From Deltaproteobacteria bacterium IMCC39146 (GTDB lineage: Bacteria > Desulfobacterota > Desulfuromonadia > Desulfuromonadales > BM103): 64,000 nt of DNA. Made by a program: the position numbers and the translations under genes. How positions within the stretch are numbered: position 1 is the first letter of the stretch; each line of letters starts with the position of its first letter. The DNA lies in the NCBI GenBank assembly GCA_030005635.1, contig JARUHP010000001.1, forward strand, positions 62,001 through 126,000, written 5' to 3'. Under the pieces are notes generated by a model. The model did not search any database and was not told the DNA's origin. It was given only the letters and a program-made list of their open reading frames with translations. This document shows positions 17,506-25,590 of this stretch, one piece after another.

Positions 17506-17886
17506 TCAATTTTCACATTGTTGCAAGTTCCGACAGAGAGCGACAACCTCGGCTTGATGTTGCTGATCCTTTTGGCGAAGTTGGCGCTCCATATCATCAA
17601 TCTGGCGTTGCATCATCTTGAGTCGCTCACGATATCGCAATACAAAATCTACAGCACCAAGATCCAGTCCCATATCCTCATGCAGGTAACGAATTAATTT
17701 AAGCTTTCTTACATCTTCACAACAAAGGCCTTTCACACCGTGAAGCATGGTCCGACCCTTGATCAGTTCTTCGCGCTCGCACTGTCGAATGAATTCTATG
17801 GAAACTCTTGCCAGCTGGGCTACCAGGCTATATTCAAAATGAGTTACGAGAGGATTAAAGGAAATTGCAATCGGATATTGCTTCAT
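17506..17886 (-). CDS. cbpM: CbpM-like chaperone modulator (MerR-type)
   Basis: 126 residues from ATG 17886, preceded by GGAGAAGGA. An N-terminal MerR-like helix-turn-helix (LVAQLARVSIEFIRQCEREE, CCEDVRKLKLIRYLHEDMGL) is followed by a coiled coil (RERLKMMQRQIDDMERQLRQ). CbpM proteins bind the J-domain of CbpA and restrain it. It lies directly downstream of the cbpA-like gene, the usual order, with 57 bases between them. Confidence 0.8.
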   Translation of the reverse strand: MKQYPIAISFNPLVTHFEYSLVAQLARVSIEFIRQCEREELIKGRTMLHGVKGLCCEDVRKLKLIRYLHEDMGLDLGAVDFVLRYRERLKMMQRQIDDMERQLRQKDQQHQAEVVALCRNLQQCEN

Positions 17887-17943
17887 TGTCCTTCTCCCTG
17901 CCGACAGAAGCATAAATGCGTCCCTCCCGGACACACCCTTTGT

Positions 17944-18906
17944 TCAATGGATTTTCTTCCACTTTTCAATTATTTTTTTCTCTTCGTCTGTCAGATTCTG
18001 CGGTAGAAGAGTGTCCACGGTCACGTAAAGATCACCCCTCTGGCTTGGGTGACTGGGCTTTGGCATTCCCATGCCTCGCAGGCGGAAAACCCGGCCATTT
18101 CTAGTCTCGGGCGGGATCTCCAAAGTGACTGTTCGGTCGACGCCTAGTACCGAGATTTTGCCGCCCAACAACATTGTGAATAAACCAACTTGAACAGTAG
18201 TCTTCAGATCATCATTGTCGCGCAGAAAACGTTTGTCGGGTAAAACTTCGATGAGAAGATAAAGGTCCCCTGCTTTGCCTCCCCCGACACCGGCTCCACC
18301 TCGTTCTTTAAGTCTAACCCGCGATCCGGTCTTGACCCCACGAGGAATTTTTACATCAATTTTTCGGCCATCCGACCATTCCAGTACGCGCTTTGAACCG
18401 TGGAAGGCTTCATTGAGTGTCACCTGTAGGGAATGTTCTTGATCTCCGCCCTGCCTTGATCGCGTTTCACGGTAGAAACGTTGCTCTCCAAAACCACTTT
18501 TAGTTTGCCGCTGGCTTGCTCCGCCGAAGAGGTTGTTGAAAAAATCGGAAAACCCACCCCTGGCGCCAAACAGTTCTTCGAATTCCTCGGGATTGACCGT
18601 TTTATAGCTATAACTTTTGTTTTGCGCGAAGGGACTTTCCCCCCAGCTAAAACCTTCAGGAGTTCCTCCACTTTTCTGATATTGTTGCCACTGCGAACCA
18701 AGTTGATCGTATTGCTGACGTTTTTCAGGATCGGCGAGCACTTCGTGAGCCTCGTTGATATCCTGAAATTTTTGTGCGGCCTCACTGTTTCCAGGGTTAA
18801 CGTCGGGATGATATTTCCGCGCCAGCTTACGATAGGCTTTTTTGATCTCCTTCGTATCGTCTTTGCGATTCACACCCAGGATCTTGTAATAATCTTTAAA
18901 CTCCAT
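17944..18906 (-). CDS. cbpA: DnaJ-class co-chaperone CbpA
   Basis: 320 residues. The J-domain covers residues 4-70 with the HPD motif in KYHPDVNPG. A Gly/Phe-rich linker (about 75-140) follows, then two beta-barrel C-terminal client-binding domains with no zinc-finger repeats. Absence of the CxxCxGxG repeats separates it from DnaJ and places it with CbpA. It stimulates DnaK and binds unfolded proteins. It is cotranscribed with cbpM. The 18907-19105 gap upstream holds no gene. Confidence 0.9.
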   Translation of the reverse strand: MEFKDYYKILGVNRKDDTKEIKKAYRKLARKYHPDVNPGNSEAAQKFQDINEAHEVLADPEKRQQYDQLGSQWQQYQKSGGTPEGFSWGESPFAQNKSYSYKTVNPEEFEELFGARGGFSDFFNNLFGGASQRQTKSGFGEQRFYRETRSRQGGDQEHSLQVTLNEAFHGSKRVLEWSDGRKIDVKIPRGVKTGSRVRLKERGGAGVGGGKAGDLYLLIEVLPDKRFLRDNDDLKTTVQVGLFTMLLGGKISVLGVDRTVTLEIPPETRNGRVFRLRGMGMPKPSHPSQRGDLYVTVDTLLPQNLTDEEKKIIEKWKKIH

Positions 18907-19105
18907 GGTGGCCCGACATGTCGCAATAGCGCAGCGAGAAACATTTGGTTATTTCAGTGTAGCGTTCTCGATAATCTCTTCGTTGTTCGCGCCTGAATAC
19001 GTTGCTACCAACAATTAACACCCCGAACAGGAGGAGACAAACGTTAAGACGTGACACCAGAAGAACAAGCATCACGCCTTGGCGAAGACAACCAGGTTGC
19101 TGGTC

Positions 19106-19591
19106 TCAATGAATCTCGATCTGTTTGCGAGTTCTGATTACATCTTGAGCTTTGGGCAAATGCACCGTTAACAGGCCTTTTTTGTAAATCGCTTTTATCT
19201 TTTTATCGTTGATTTCGCAAGGCAATGGAATCACGCGATAAAAAGAGCTGTAAGCCCTCTCTACTTGACAATAGGTCTTCCCTTTTTCCTCATTTTTTGA
19301 CTCTTTATTGCCACGAATAACAAGGGACTCCCGCTCCAGAGAGACATCAATATCTTTCTCATCCAGACCAGGCATCTCCGCTGTGACAGTCACTTCTTTA
19401 TCGGTTTCAGAAACGTCGATGCGCGGAGAAAGCACTCCCTCTTCAGTCGTTGTCGGCCAATCTAGGTCTTGCATAAAGTCATCGAACAACCGGTCAATTC
19501 CCCAGTGGAGCTGTTCCAGAGGGTGACTCGATCTCCTCTCTATGCTGACATCCTTGTTGTGCTTCCATGGAATCAAATCTCGGAGTGTCAT
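19106..19591 (-). CDS. Small heat-shock protein Hsp20 (group 1, gene C)
   Basis: 161 residues with an alpha-crystallin domain (PRIDVSETDKEVTVTAEMPG to GLLTVHLPKA). The N-terminal arm starts MTLRDLIPWKHNKDV. sHsps hold unfolding proteins without ATP. It is the third of three tandem Hsp20 genes reading leftward from a promoter near 20.56 kb. GGAGGTG precedes the ATG. Only the first roughly 24 codons of this gene are duplicated at 22.6 kb, where it is a remnant. Confidence 0.92.
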   Translation of the reverse strand: MTLRDLIPWKHNKDVSIERRSSHPLEQLHWGIDRLFDDFMQDLDWPTTTEEGVLSPRIDVSETDKEVTVTAEMPGLDEKDIDVSLERESLVIRGNKESKNEEKGKTYCQVERAYSSFYRVIPLPCEINDKKIKAIYKKGLLTVHLPKAQDVIRTRKQIEIH

Positions 19592-19618
19592 CGCTTTCTC
19601 ACCTCCCTTAGTGTCGGG

Positions 19619-20008
19619 TTACATTACAGTGATTTCTATATGACGAGGCTTGGCTGCTTCGGACTTGGGCACGCGAAGAGTCAGAACCCCGTTTTTCATT
19701 TCGGCTGAAATCTTTTCCGGATCAAAGATATCTGCCAGTTGGAATTGCCGATAGAAGTTGCCAGGCAGGAATTCGCGCTGAATAGGCTCAGCCTTAAGAT
19801 ACGATTTGCCCTTAGCCTGAACCGTCAAAAGCCCCTGTTCTATGTCAACGTTCAAATCTTCTTTGGTAACTCCAGGTAAATCGGCCAGCAAGGTTATGCC
19901 CTCGTCTGTTTCAAAGATATCAACAGCGGGCCGGATGAAAAGATCGTGAGTCTGTTCACGGCCTTCAATTTCGTTACCACTTCTTACCGACATATCTTTT
20001 TGTCCCAT
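19619..20008 (-). CDS. Small heat-shock protein Hsp20 (group 1, gene B)
   Basis: 129 residues, alpha-crystallin domain from about residue 22 (FIRPAVDIFETDEGITLLAD) to NGVLTLRVPKSEAAKPR. It is short at both ends. It is almost identical to the gene at 22688-23077; differences are confined to the last third (DPEKISAEMK against DAEKISAKIN, and the last residues). It sits 27 bases before gene C and 38 bases after gene A, so one transcript is likely. Confidence 0.92.
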   Translation of the reverse strand: MGQKDMSVRSGNEIEGREQTHDLFIRPAVDIFETDEGITLLADLPGVTKEDLNVDIEQGLLTVQAKGKSYLKAEPIQREFLPGNFYRQFQLADIFDPEKISAEMKNGVLTLRVPKSEAAKPRHIEITVM

Positions 20009-20046
20009 GATGTCACCTCCACTGTCGTTTTTACGTCGCCCTTATG

Positions 20047-20490
20047 TTAATGGGTTTTGACTGAGATTTTCTTTGGTTTGGCCTGTTCCTGAATCGGCAG
20101 CGTAACCAAAAGGACGCCGTTGCTAAACTTAGCGATAACCCCATCCACATCTACTTCGTTGGGTAAATCTATGGTGCGCATGAATTTGTCATGTCCGCGT
20201 TCACGACGATGCCAGGTTCGTTGAGAGTCTGTTTCCTCTTTACGTTCGCCGGTAAGAGTTAAAACCCCACGCATTACCGTCAGGTCAAGATCCTTGGCGT
20301 CGACACCCGGCACCAGGGCTTCCACGTAGACGTTGTCCTTATCCTGAGCAAGATTGACCTGTGGAAACCGTTGCAGGCCAACTCCGGGCAAGAATGAGGG
20401 CTCTAAAAATGATCCCACTCCAAACTCTTTAAAGGCACCATCAATTCCTCGACGCAAGCTTTCCATTTCTTTCAAAATGTCCATTTCCAT
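20047..20490 (-). CDS. Small heat-shock protein Hsp20 (group 1, gene A)
   Basis: 147 residues, first gene of the group. The N-terminal arm is MEMDILKEMESLRRGIDGAF, and the alpha-crystallin domain runs from FPQVNLAQDKDNVYVEALVP to NGVLLVTLPIQEQ. The protein is identical along its whole length to the one at 23116-23559. AGGAGGAG precedes the ATG. Transcription is expected from the TTGACA-N16-TAGAGT promoter 60 bases upstream. Confidence 0.93.
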   Translation of the reverse strand: MEMDILKEMESLRRGIDGAFKEFGVGSFLEPSFLPGVGLQRFPQVNLAQDKDNVYVEALVPGVDAKDLDLTVMRGVLTLTGERKEETDSQRTWHRRERGHDKFMRTIDLPNEVDVDGVIAKFSNGVLLVTLPIQEQAKPKKISVKTH

Positions 20491-20549
20491 GGCTAGCTCC
20501 TCCTCTCTTGGCTTTGCCTGTTAAATAGCTATTAAGACCTTCTAACTCC

Positions 20550-20577
20550 ACTCTATCACCAGCTTTTAGCTTGTCAA
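20550..20577 (-). promoter_or_regulatory. Sigma-70-like promoter of Hsp20 group 1
   Basis: On the minus strand the -35 box TTGACA (20577-20572) and the -10 box TAGAGT (20555-20550) are 16 bases apart, about 60 bases before the Hsp20 ATG. The same arrangement occurs in the second copy although the surrounding bases have diverged, which supports function. No CIRCE-type inverted repeat was seen. The rest of 20491-20932 shows no gene. Confidence 0.6.
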
Positions 20578-20932
20578 TATACTAAGAATGAAACGTAGAA
20601 ACAGGCAGTTGAAGCAATTTGTTCGCTGTTGTAATTTCACAAAGCGGACTTTCTCTTAAGACAAGCTTTGTTCTTGTAACTGCATGAAAATGACTGATTT
20701 TGTTGCCTGCTTTTGAGTGCGGCTTAGCAAAGGAGAACTGTTCTAAATATAACAATCGCCATTGGCTTGTTTATTAGACCATAAGATCTCGAATCCGTGA
20801 GGCTGGATATGGCGAATTAACATCCCATCATTTTTGGGTATAGTGCCATTACTGCATGCCTCCTCACTGTCATTGGCTTGTATCTTGACGTTTCAATGAG
20901 ATAATAATTTTATGGTTTTTTGAGAGGTGCTT

Positions 20933-22093
20933 ATGGACGAGGTTAGTTCTTTTCTCTTGTCAGTCATCGAATCCTCTGATGACGCAATCATTGGGTTAAA
21001 CAAACAAGGCGATATTGTGAGTTGCAATCCAGCCACAGAAAAGACTTACGGATATTCAGGTAAGGAACTGATTGGAGAGCAAATTACCAAACTCTCTTTA
21101 CCTGACAGAATTAAAGAGATATCGCTAATTCTTTTACGTACATTTAATGGAGAGAGAGTTGCACATTTCCAAACTATTCTCCTTCGGAAGAATGGGACTA
21201 CAATTCCAGTCTCTCTTTCCATTTCACCCGTTACTGACAAACACGACCTTATTGTAGGCGCTTCATTTATTGCTCGCGATTTAAGTCGACACTTTACTTT
21301 TGAGAAGACGCTCCGGGAAACTGAACGTCGATACCAACAGCTCAAGTCTTCTCTTGAGCTTGCACATGAGGTTCAGGAAACCTTACTGCCATCAATAAAT
21401 AATATGACATTTCCTGAGCTTGATGTTTATGCGAAGACTCTGTACTCAGAAGATGTCGGTGGTGACTATTTCGATTTTTATTATCCGGAGACAGTTTCCA
21501 GGAACATCCTCGGTATTGCTGTCGGTGATGTTTCCGGACACGGAACTTCTGCCGCACTACTTATGGCTATGGTCAAGGGTGCACTACAGACCGAGGCGGA
21601 ACACTCACAGGACAATCTTGAAAAGATAATGGATCGTTTAAATAAATTTTTCTCTCGCCATGCAGAGAATGGGTTGCTTATGACTCTTTTTTTAGGCGTG
21701 GTAGATGTCCGTTTAAGGTCAATAAAATGGTGTTCCGCTGGTCAGGGGCCAGTTTACATCTATCATACGAATGGGCAGTGTTTTGAGGAACTTAGCTGTA
21801 CTGGTAGCCCGCTAGGAGCACTTGACGAGATGAAAAATGAGTGTCAATCTTCAAAATTTAGAGAGGGTGATATTTTGATCGTTGGCACAGATGGTATATG
21901 GGAGGCATTAAGTCCTGCTGGAGAGATGTTCTCTGTTGAACGTTTTAGACAATTGTTAGCGACTTGGCATCAAAAGTCGTCAAAAGAGATTTGTACTCGT
22001 ATGCTGGCCAGAGTTAAGCAGTTTACTGCACAAGATAAACTGTATGATGACACCAGTCTTATGATCATCAAGTTTCCCGTTGTTATTAACTAG
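20933..22093 (+). CDS. PAS-domain SpoIIE/RsbU-type protein phosphatase
   Basis: 386 residues from ATG 20933 with GAGAGG upstream. A PAS domain (about 8-115, AIIGLNKQGDIVSCNPATEK), a short coiled-coil linker and a PP2C-type SpoIIE domain (about 155-385) are seen. Metal-binding motifs are EDVGGDYFDFY, AVGDVSGHG and VGTDGIWEA. Such enzymes dephosphorylate anti-anti-sigma factors in partner-switching stress pathways. No anti-sigma kinase or STAS gene is nearby. Its place between the two Hsp20 groups suggests it may sense the stress that induces them. Confidence 0.88.
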   Translation: MDEVSSFLLSVIESSDDAIIGLNKQGDIVSCNPATEKTYGYSGKELIGEQITKLSLPDRIKEISLILLRTFNGERVAHFQTILLRKNGTTIPVSLSISPVTDKHDLIVGASFIARDLSRHFTFEKTLRETERRYQQLKSSLELAHEVQETLLPSINNMTFPELDVYAKTLYSEDVGGDYFDFYYPETVSRNILGIAVGDVSGHGTSAALLMAMVKGALQTEAEHSQDNLEKIMDRLNKFFSRHAENGLLMTLFLGVVDVRLRSIKWCSAGQGPVYIYHTNGQCFEELSCTGSPLGALDEMKNECQSSKFREGDILIVGTDGIWEALSPAGEMFSVERFRQLLATWHQKSSKEICTRMLARVKQFTAQDKLYDDTSLMIIKFPVVIN

Positions 22094-22586
22094 CAGGCAT
22101 CAAATGTTGTGCCAAACTCAGGAAAAATCCCTGAGTAATTTCTTGAACCGGAGATGCGGGGGTTGGTTTTTCCGCGAACCCAATTGTAGTAAGAAATTTC
22201 GCAAACGGGTCGAAAGGATCTTGTAAGCCAAAAAGCATGAGCTACCCATGCCTCCAAAAGCAGATGTGCTACCGGATTGAGCTACCTTCTAAAACGTAAC
22301 GGCTTATGAGACGAAAACGGGCTTCTCAAGCGCTCACTGATTGCAAGTGGTGAGGTCCAAACGAAAATTCCGGCTACTGAAACAAGAAATATCATCTGTA
22401 AACCGTAAGAACTTGGAGCTTGTTTTGTGTTTGTTGTCCATAAACTGAGAGAGAGAAAGTTGATCTAAGCATAAAGGATGAAATGAAATGCTTCTTGTAC
22501 GAAAGGATTGAAAGCATGGAAGGGAAAAGACACAAATGGATAAAGAAGAAAGGGTACTTTCAACGACTTGCCACCGTACTGAGCGA
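22094..22586. other. Gene-free stretch between phosphatase and Hsp20 remnant
   Basis: No coding sequence is supported. It holds a short hairpin at 22116-22136 (ACTCAGG and CCTGAGT) just after the phosphatase stop, without a good T-run, and a possible broken tRNA at 22235-22290, listed separately. Confidence 0.5.
22235..22290 (-). pseudogene. Broken tRNA-like sequence (Pro-like)
   Basis: On the minus strand it reads GGTAGCTCAATCCGGTAGCA, a D-arm-like piece, then CATCTGCTTTTGGAGGCA, like the anticodon arm of tRNA-Pro(TGG) with disturbed pairing. No T-arm or acceptor end follows. It is at best a decayed tRNA or a chance resemblance. Confidence 0.3.
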
Positions 22587-22660
22587 TTCGGGTGACTCGA
22601 TCTCCTCTCTACACTGACATCCTTGTTGTGCTTCCATGGAATCAAATCTCGGAGTGTCAT
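22587..22660 (-). pseudogene. Truncated Hsp20 gene (group 2, gene C remnant)
   Basis: From the ATG at 22660 it encodes MTLRDLIPWKHNKDVSVERR, the first roughly 24 residues of the Hsp20 at 19106-19591, with the same ribosome-binding region. At 22590 the similarity stops sharply and unrelated sequence follows, so no alpha-crystallin domain remains. It marks the left boundary of the 1-kb duplication. Confidence 0.8.
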
Positions 22661-22687
22661 CACTTTCTCACCTTCCTCTGTGTCGGA

Positions 22688-23077
22688 TTACGTTGCAGTG
22701 ATTTCTATATGACGAGGCTTGGCTGCTTCGGACTTGGGCACGCGAAGAGTCAGAACCCCGTTGTTTATTTTGGCTGAAATTTTTTCCGCATCAAAGATAT
22801 CTGCCAGTTGGAATTGCCGATAGAAGTTGCCAGGCAGGAATTCGCGCTGAATAGGCTCAGCCTTAAGATACGATTTGCCCTTAGCCTGAACCGTCAAAAG
22901 CCCCTGTTCTATGTCAACGTTCAAATCTTCTTTGGTAACTCCAGGTAAATCGGCCAGCAAGGTTATGCCCTCGTCTGTTTCAAAGATATCAACAGCGGGC
23001 CGGATGAAAAGATCGTGAGTCTGTTCACGGCCTTCAATTTCGTTACCACTTCTTACCGACATATCTTTTTGTCCCAT
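22688..23077 (-). CDS. Small heat-shock protein Hsp20 (group 2, gene B)
   Basis: 129 residues, intact alpha-crystallin domain. It is identical to the gene at 19619-20008 except near the C-terminus (KISAKINNGV in place of KISAEMKNGV, ending ITAT not ITVM). It follows group 2 gene A by 38 bases, as in group 1. Probably functional, with altered C-terminal tail sequence, which in sHsps affects oligomer assembly. Confidence 0.92.
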   Translation of the reverse strand: MGQKDMSVRSGNEIEGREQTHDLFIRPAVDIFETDEGITLLADLPGVTKEDLNVDIEQGLLTVQAKGKSYLKAEPIQREFLPGNFYRQFQLADIFDAEKISAKINNGVLTLRVPKSEAAKPRHIEITAT

Positions 23078-23115
23078 GATGTCACCTCCACTGTCGTTTT
23101 TACGTCGCCCTTATG

Positions 23116-23559
23116 TTAATGGGTTTTGACTGAGATTTTCTTTGGTTTGGCCTGTTCCTGAATCGGCAGCGTAACCAAAAGGACGCCGTTGCTAAACTTA
23201 GCGATAACCCCATCCACATCTACTTCGTTGGGTAAATCTATGGTGCGCATGAATTTGTCATGTCCGCGTTCACGACGATGCCAGGTTCGTTGAGAGTCTG
23301 TTTCCTCTTTACGTTCGCCGGTAAGAGTTAAAACCCCACGCATTACCGTCAGGTCAAGATCCTTGGCGTCGACACCCGGCACCAGGGCTTCCACGTAGAC
23401 GTTGTCCTTATCCTGAGCAAGATTGACCTGTGGAAACCGTTGCAGGCCAACTCCGGGCAAGAATGAGGGCTCTAAAAATGATCCCACTCCAAACTCTTTA
23501 AAGGCACCATCAATTCCTCGACGCAAGCTTTCCATTTCTTTCAAAATGTCCATTTCCAT
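23116..23559 (-). CDS. Small heat-shock protein Hsp20 (group 2, gene A)
   Basis: 147 residues, protein identical to that at 20047-20490. The near-perfect nucleotide match extends from here leftward at a constant offset of 3069 bases. The upstream region differs from group 1 apart from the promoter boxes, so the two copies may be induced differently. AGGAGGAG precedes the ATG. Confidence 0.93.
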   Translation of the reverse strand: MEMDILKEMESLRRGIDGAFKEFGVGSFLEPSFLPGVGLQRFPQVNLAQDKDNVYVEALVPGVDAKDLDLTVMRGVLTLTGERKEETDSQRTWHRRERGHDKFMRTIDLPNEVDVDGVIAKFSNGVLLVTLPIQEQAKPKKISVKTH

Positions 23560-23619
23560 GGCTAGCTCCTCCTCTCTTGGCTTTGCCTGTTAAACAACGA
23601 TTAACCTCTTCTAACGTCG

Positions 23620-23647
23620 ACATTATCACTACGTTTTTAGATGTCAA
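23620..23647 (-). promoter_or_regulatory. Sigma-70-like promoter of Hsp20 group 2
   Basis: Minus-strand TTGACA (23647-23642), 16 bases, then TAATGT (23625-23620), about 60 bases before the ATG. It is the exact counterpart of the group 1 promoter, with a different -10 box. The rest of 23560-24005 shows no gene or clear terminator. Confidence 0.6.
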
Positions 23648-24005
23648 CTTACAATAGAATAGACGCAGAAACAGCAAGTTGAGTTTTTTCCACAGTTGCT
23701 ACTTGACAAGATGGGTTTTCTCTCAGTGCATAGTATGCTTTGTCTCAGCAAAAGAAATCACCGATTTTGTTGCCTGTTCTAAGAGAGTCGCACGGAGAGG
23801 GAAAACCGTCCTAAATATTGATGAGCTGACTCACGAAAACAAAAGATGAGGGAGTAACGCTAGAGGAGAACAGTAAGGCTGTAAGGCTGGGAGAAAAACG
23901 AGAGACTGAATGAAGGTCTAAGAGATGCGCAGGCAGAAGAAACAGTGCCTACGTGAATTTAGGCGAGTGGGCCTTTAAAGGCTTAAATTGACTCTTCACG
24001 TTAAA

Positions 24006-24836
24006 CTAATGAGACATGAGTACAGGTATCGTCATTGATTCCAGTATGGTGCGGGTCGCACCACCGAGAATCCATTCCCTGACGCGAGAATGACCATAAC
24101 AACCCATGACAAGCAGGTCGGCAGATAAATCTGATGCTCGTGACAGCAGTTCATTACCAACTCCAATTTCGACACCATGGCTCTCTTCCACCTCGACGCC
24201 GACATCATGACGAGAGAGATACTGAACGATCTGTTCAGTGGAGATGTTCTCGTTCTCGCCAGCGTTGGATTGGACCGCCATGACATAGACTTTGTCTGCC
24301 ATCTTGAGAAAAGGGATCGCATTTGTAACGGCTCTTGCTGCTTCCCGACTAGCATTCCACGCAATAATAATACGCTTTCCTACGCAGGGAAAATCACCAA
24401 TTTCCGGCACAACCAAAACTGGCCGCCCGGCAACAAGGATTAAACGTTCCGGGAAAACCTTATTTACTTCCGAGTCGTCCGCAATACCACTCTGACCAAT
24501 TACAATAAGATCAGCATACCGTGCTTGCAATGACAGTGCAGAGACTGGGTCATCATGAGCAGTGTGCCATTCCTTGTTTTCTAAGCCTGCGGCTGATGTT
24601 TGTTTGCGAAAAGCCTCTCCAGTTTGTGACATGGACTCAGTGGCAGCCTGCTGCTGGGCCGCAATAATCTCCGCCCCCATATGAGCCATTATGTATCCAG
24701 GTGGGGTATATGGGAAAAATGCATGCAGCCCAACCAGACAGGCATCGTATTTCTTAGCCAACTGAATGGCGACTTCAAGACGCGCTGTGCAACGTTTCTC
24801 CGAATTGATGTGAACAAGTATGGTTTTATAGCTCAT
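24006..24836 (-). CDS. Tandem-domain universal stress protein
   Basis: 276 residues made of two UspA-like domains. The first (about 1-140) begins YKTILVHINSEKRC and has a degenerate nucleotide loop. The second (about 150-276) carries VMGCYGHSRVREWILGGATR, the ATP-binding G-x2-G-x9-G(S/T)-like motif. This is the UspE-type arrangement. It binds nucleotides and is induced in stress in known relatives. AAGGGGG precedes the ATG. It lies inside the stress island between Hsp20 and the channel gene. Confidence 0.9.
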   Translation of the reverse strand: MSYKTILVHINSEKRCTARLEVAIQLAKKYDACLVGLHAFFPYTPPGYIMAHMGAEIIAAQQQAATESMSQTGEAFRKQTSAAGLENKEWHTAHDDPVSALSLQARYADLIVIGQSGIADDSEVNKVFPERLILVAGRPVLVVPEIGDFPCVGKRIIIAWNASREAARAVTNAIPFLKMADKVYVMAVQSNAGENENISTEQIVQYLSRHDVGVEVEESHGVEIGVGNELLSRASDLSADLLVMGCYGHSRVREWILGGATRTILESMTIPVLMSH

Positions 24837-25017
24837 GGGGCCCCCTTATACGACGGTCTTCTTAGAGTTTGGTTTCACCAAGCCGTGTTCATTTTGCAGT
24901 AATGTTCGACAACTTTTATCCTAATATTTCGGCCCTAATCATGGTTAGCCCACACTAATCCTTATAGCAGACGGAAGGTTCATGTCAAACAAACCCATGT
25001 CATAGAGATCCGGAGAA

Positions 25018-25504
25018 TCAGGTCTTCTCAATAGACTGTTTTTCTTTCTGGCGTTCCACATGCAGGATCAATGCATCAGTCGTCTCCTTGAGTAAATCGA
25101 GTTCCTCAATAGAGAGATCATAAAGCTGTTCGAGGTTATACTCGATAGATTCGACAATTTGTCTGGCTGGGCGCTGTAGGGGTCGCATAAAAGTAAGTTG
25201 TGATCGTAGCGACTATTGTTCCAAAGAAAACTGATGACCCGAGAACTATCCAAATCCCACCAATTAATTGCGAATGTCCAGAAAGAGGTGTGCCTGCTAT
25301 ACCGGCGGTTGAAAAGGCAGCAATCCCCCAGTGAAGAGCATTTCCATAGGAGGTGATGCTCGATTCTGTCATCCTGCTTTCTGTTACATATAAGGCCGCA
25401 GAAAAAATCAGCCACAGGAGAACTAACAGAGAAAGCATTCTCCAGAAAGGTGTATGAATCAAAATATCTTGATAGAATTTTTGATACCGAAATTTATGTT
25501 TCAT
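25018..25504 (-). pseudogene. Two-helix ion-channel-like protein with a single-base frameshift
   Basis: The frame from ATG 25504 encodes two membrane helices (MLSLLVLLWLIFSAALYV and GGIWIVLGSSVFFGTIVA) around a pore-like segment ALHWGIAAFSTAGIAGTP, resembling the 2TM potassium-channel family with an atypical filter. After TTYF the frame runs into an unrelated tail and stops at 25136. In the next frame the sequence continues as MRPLQRPARQIVESIEYNLE and ends EKQSIEKT at 25018, a natural cytoplasmic helix. A run of four T at about 25190 explains the shift by one base. It is a pseudogene, a sequencing error or a programmed shift. The total length without the extra base would be 161 residues. Confidence 0.65.
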
Positions 25505-25590
25505 ACGATGGCGAGCCCATTAGATCTTTACAGTGCTTTGTTTAAAGTGACCCCTTTAGCCATCCGCAAAAAAATAATGACAATGAAGCC

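Larger units (their letters stand above)
19521..20525 (-). repeat. Hsp20 segmental duplication, left copy
   Basis: About 1005 bases that match 22590-23594 at a constant offset of 3069, without indels. They cover Hsp20 genes A and B and the start of gene C. Identity is close to perfect over gene A and most of B, lower at the gene B/C junction, and falls away in the upstream promoter region. Confidence 0.9.
22590..23594 (-). repeat. Hsp20 segmental duplication, right copy
   Basis: Partner of 19521-20525. The break at 22590 lies inside gene C. Beyond 23594 the promoter regions are still recognisably related (shared TTGACA, GATTTTGTTGCCTG and CTAAATAT pieces) but much diverged. Confidence 0.9.
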
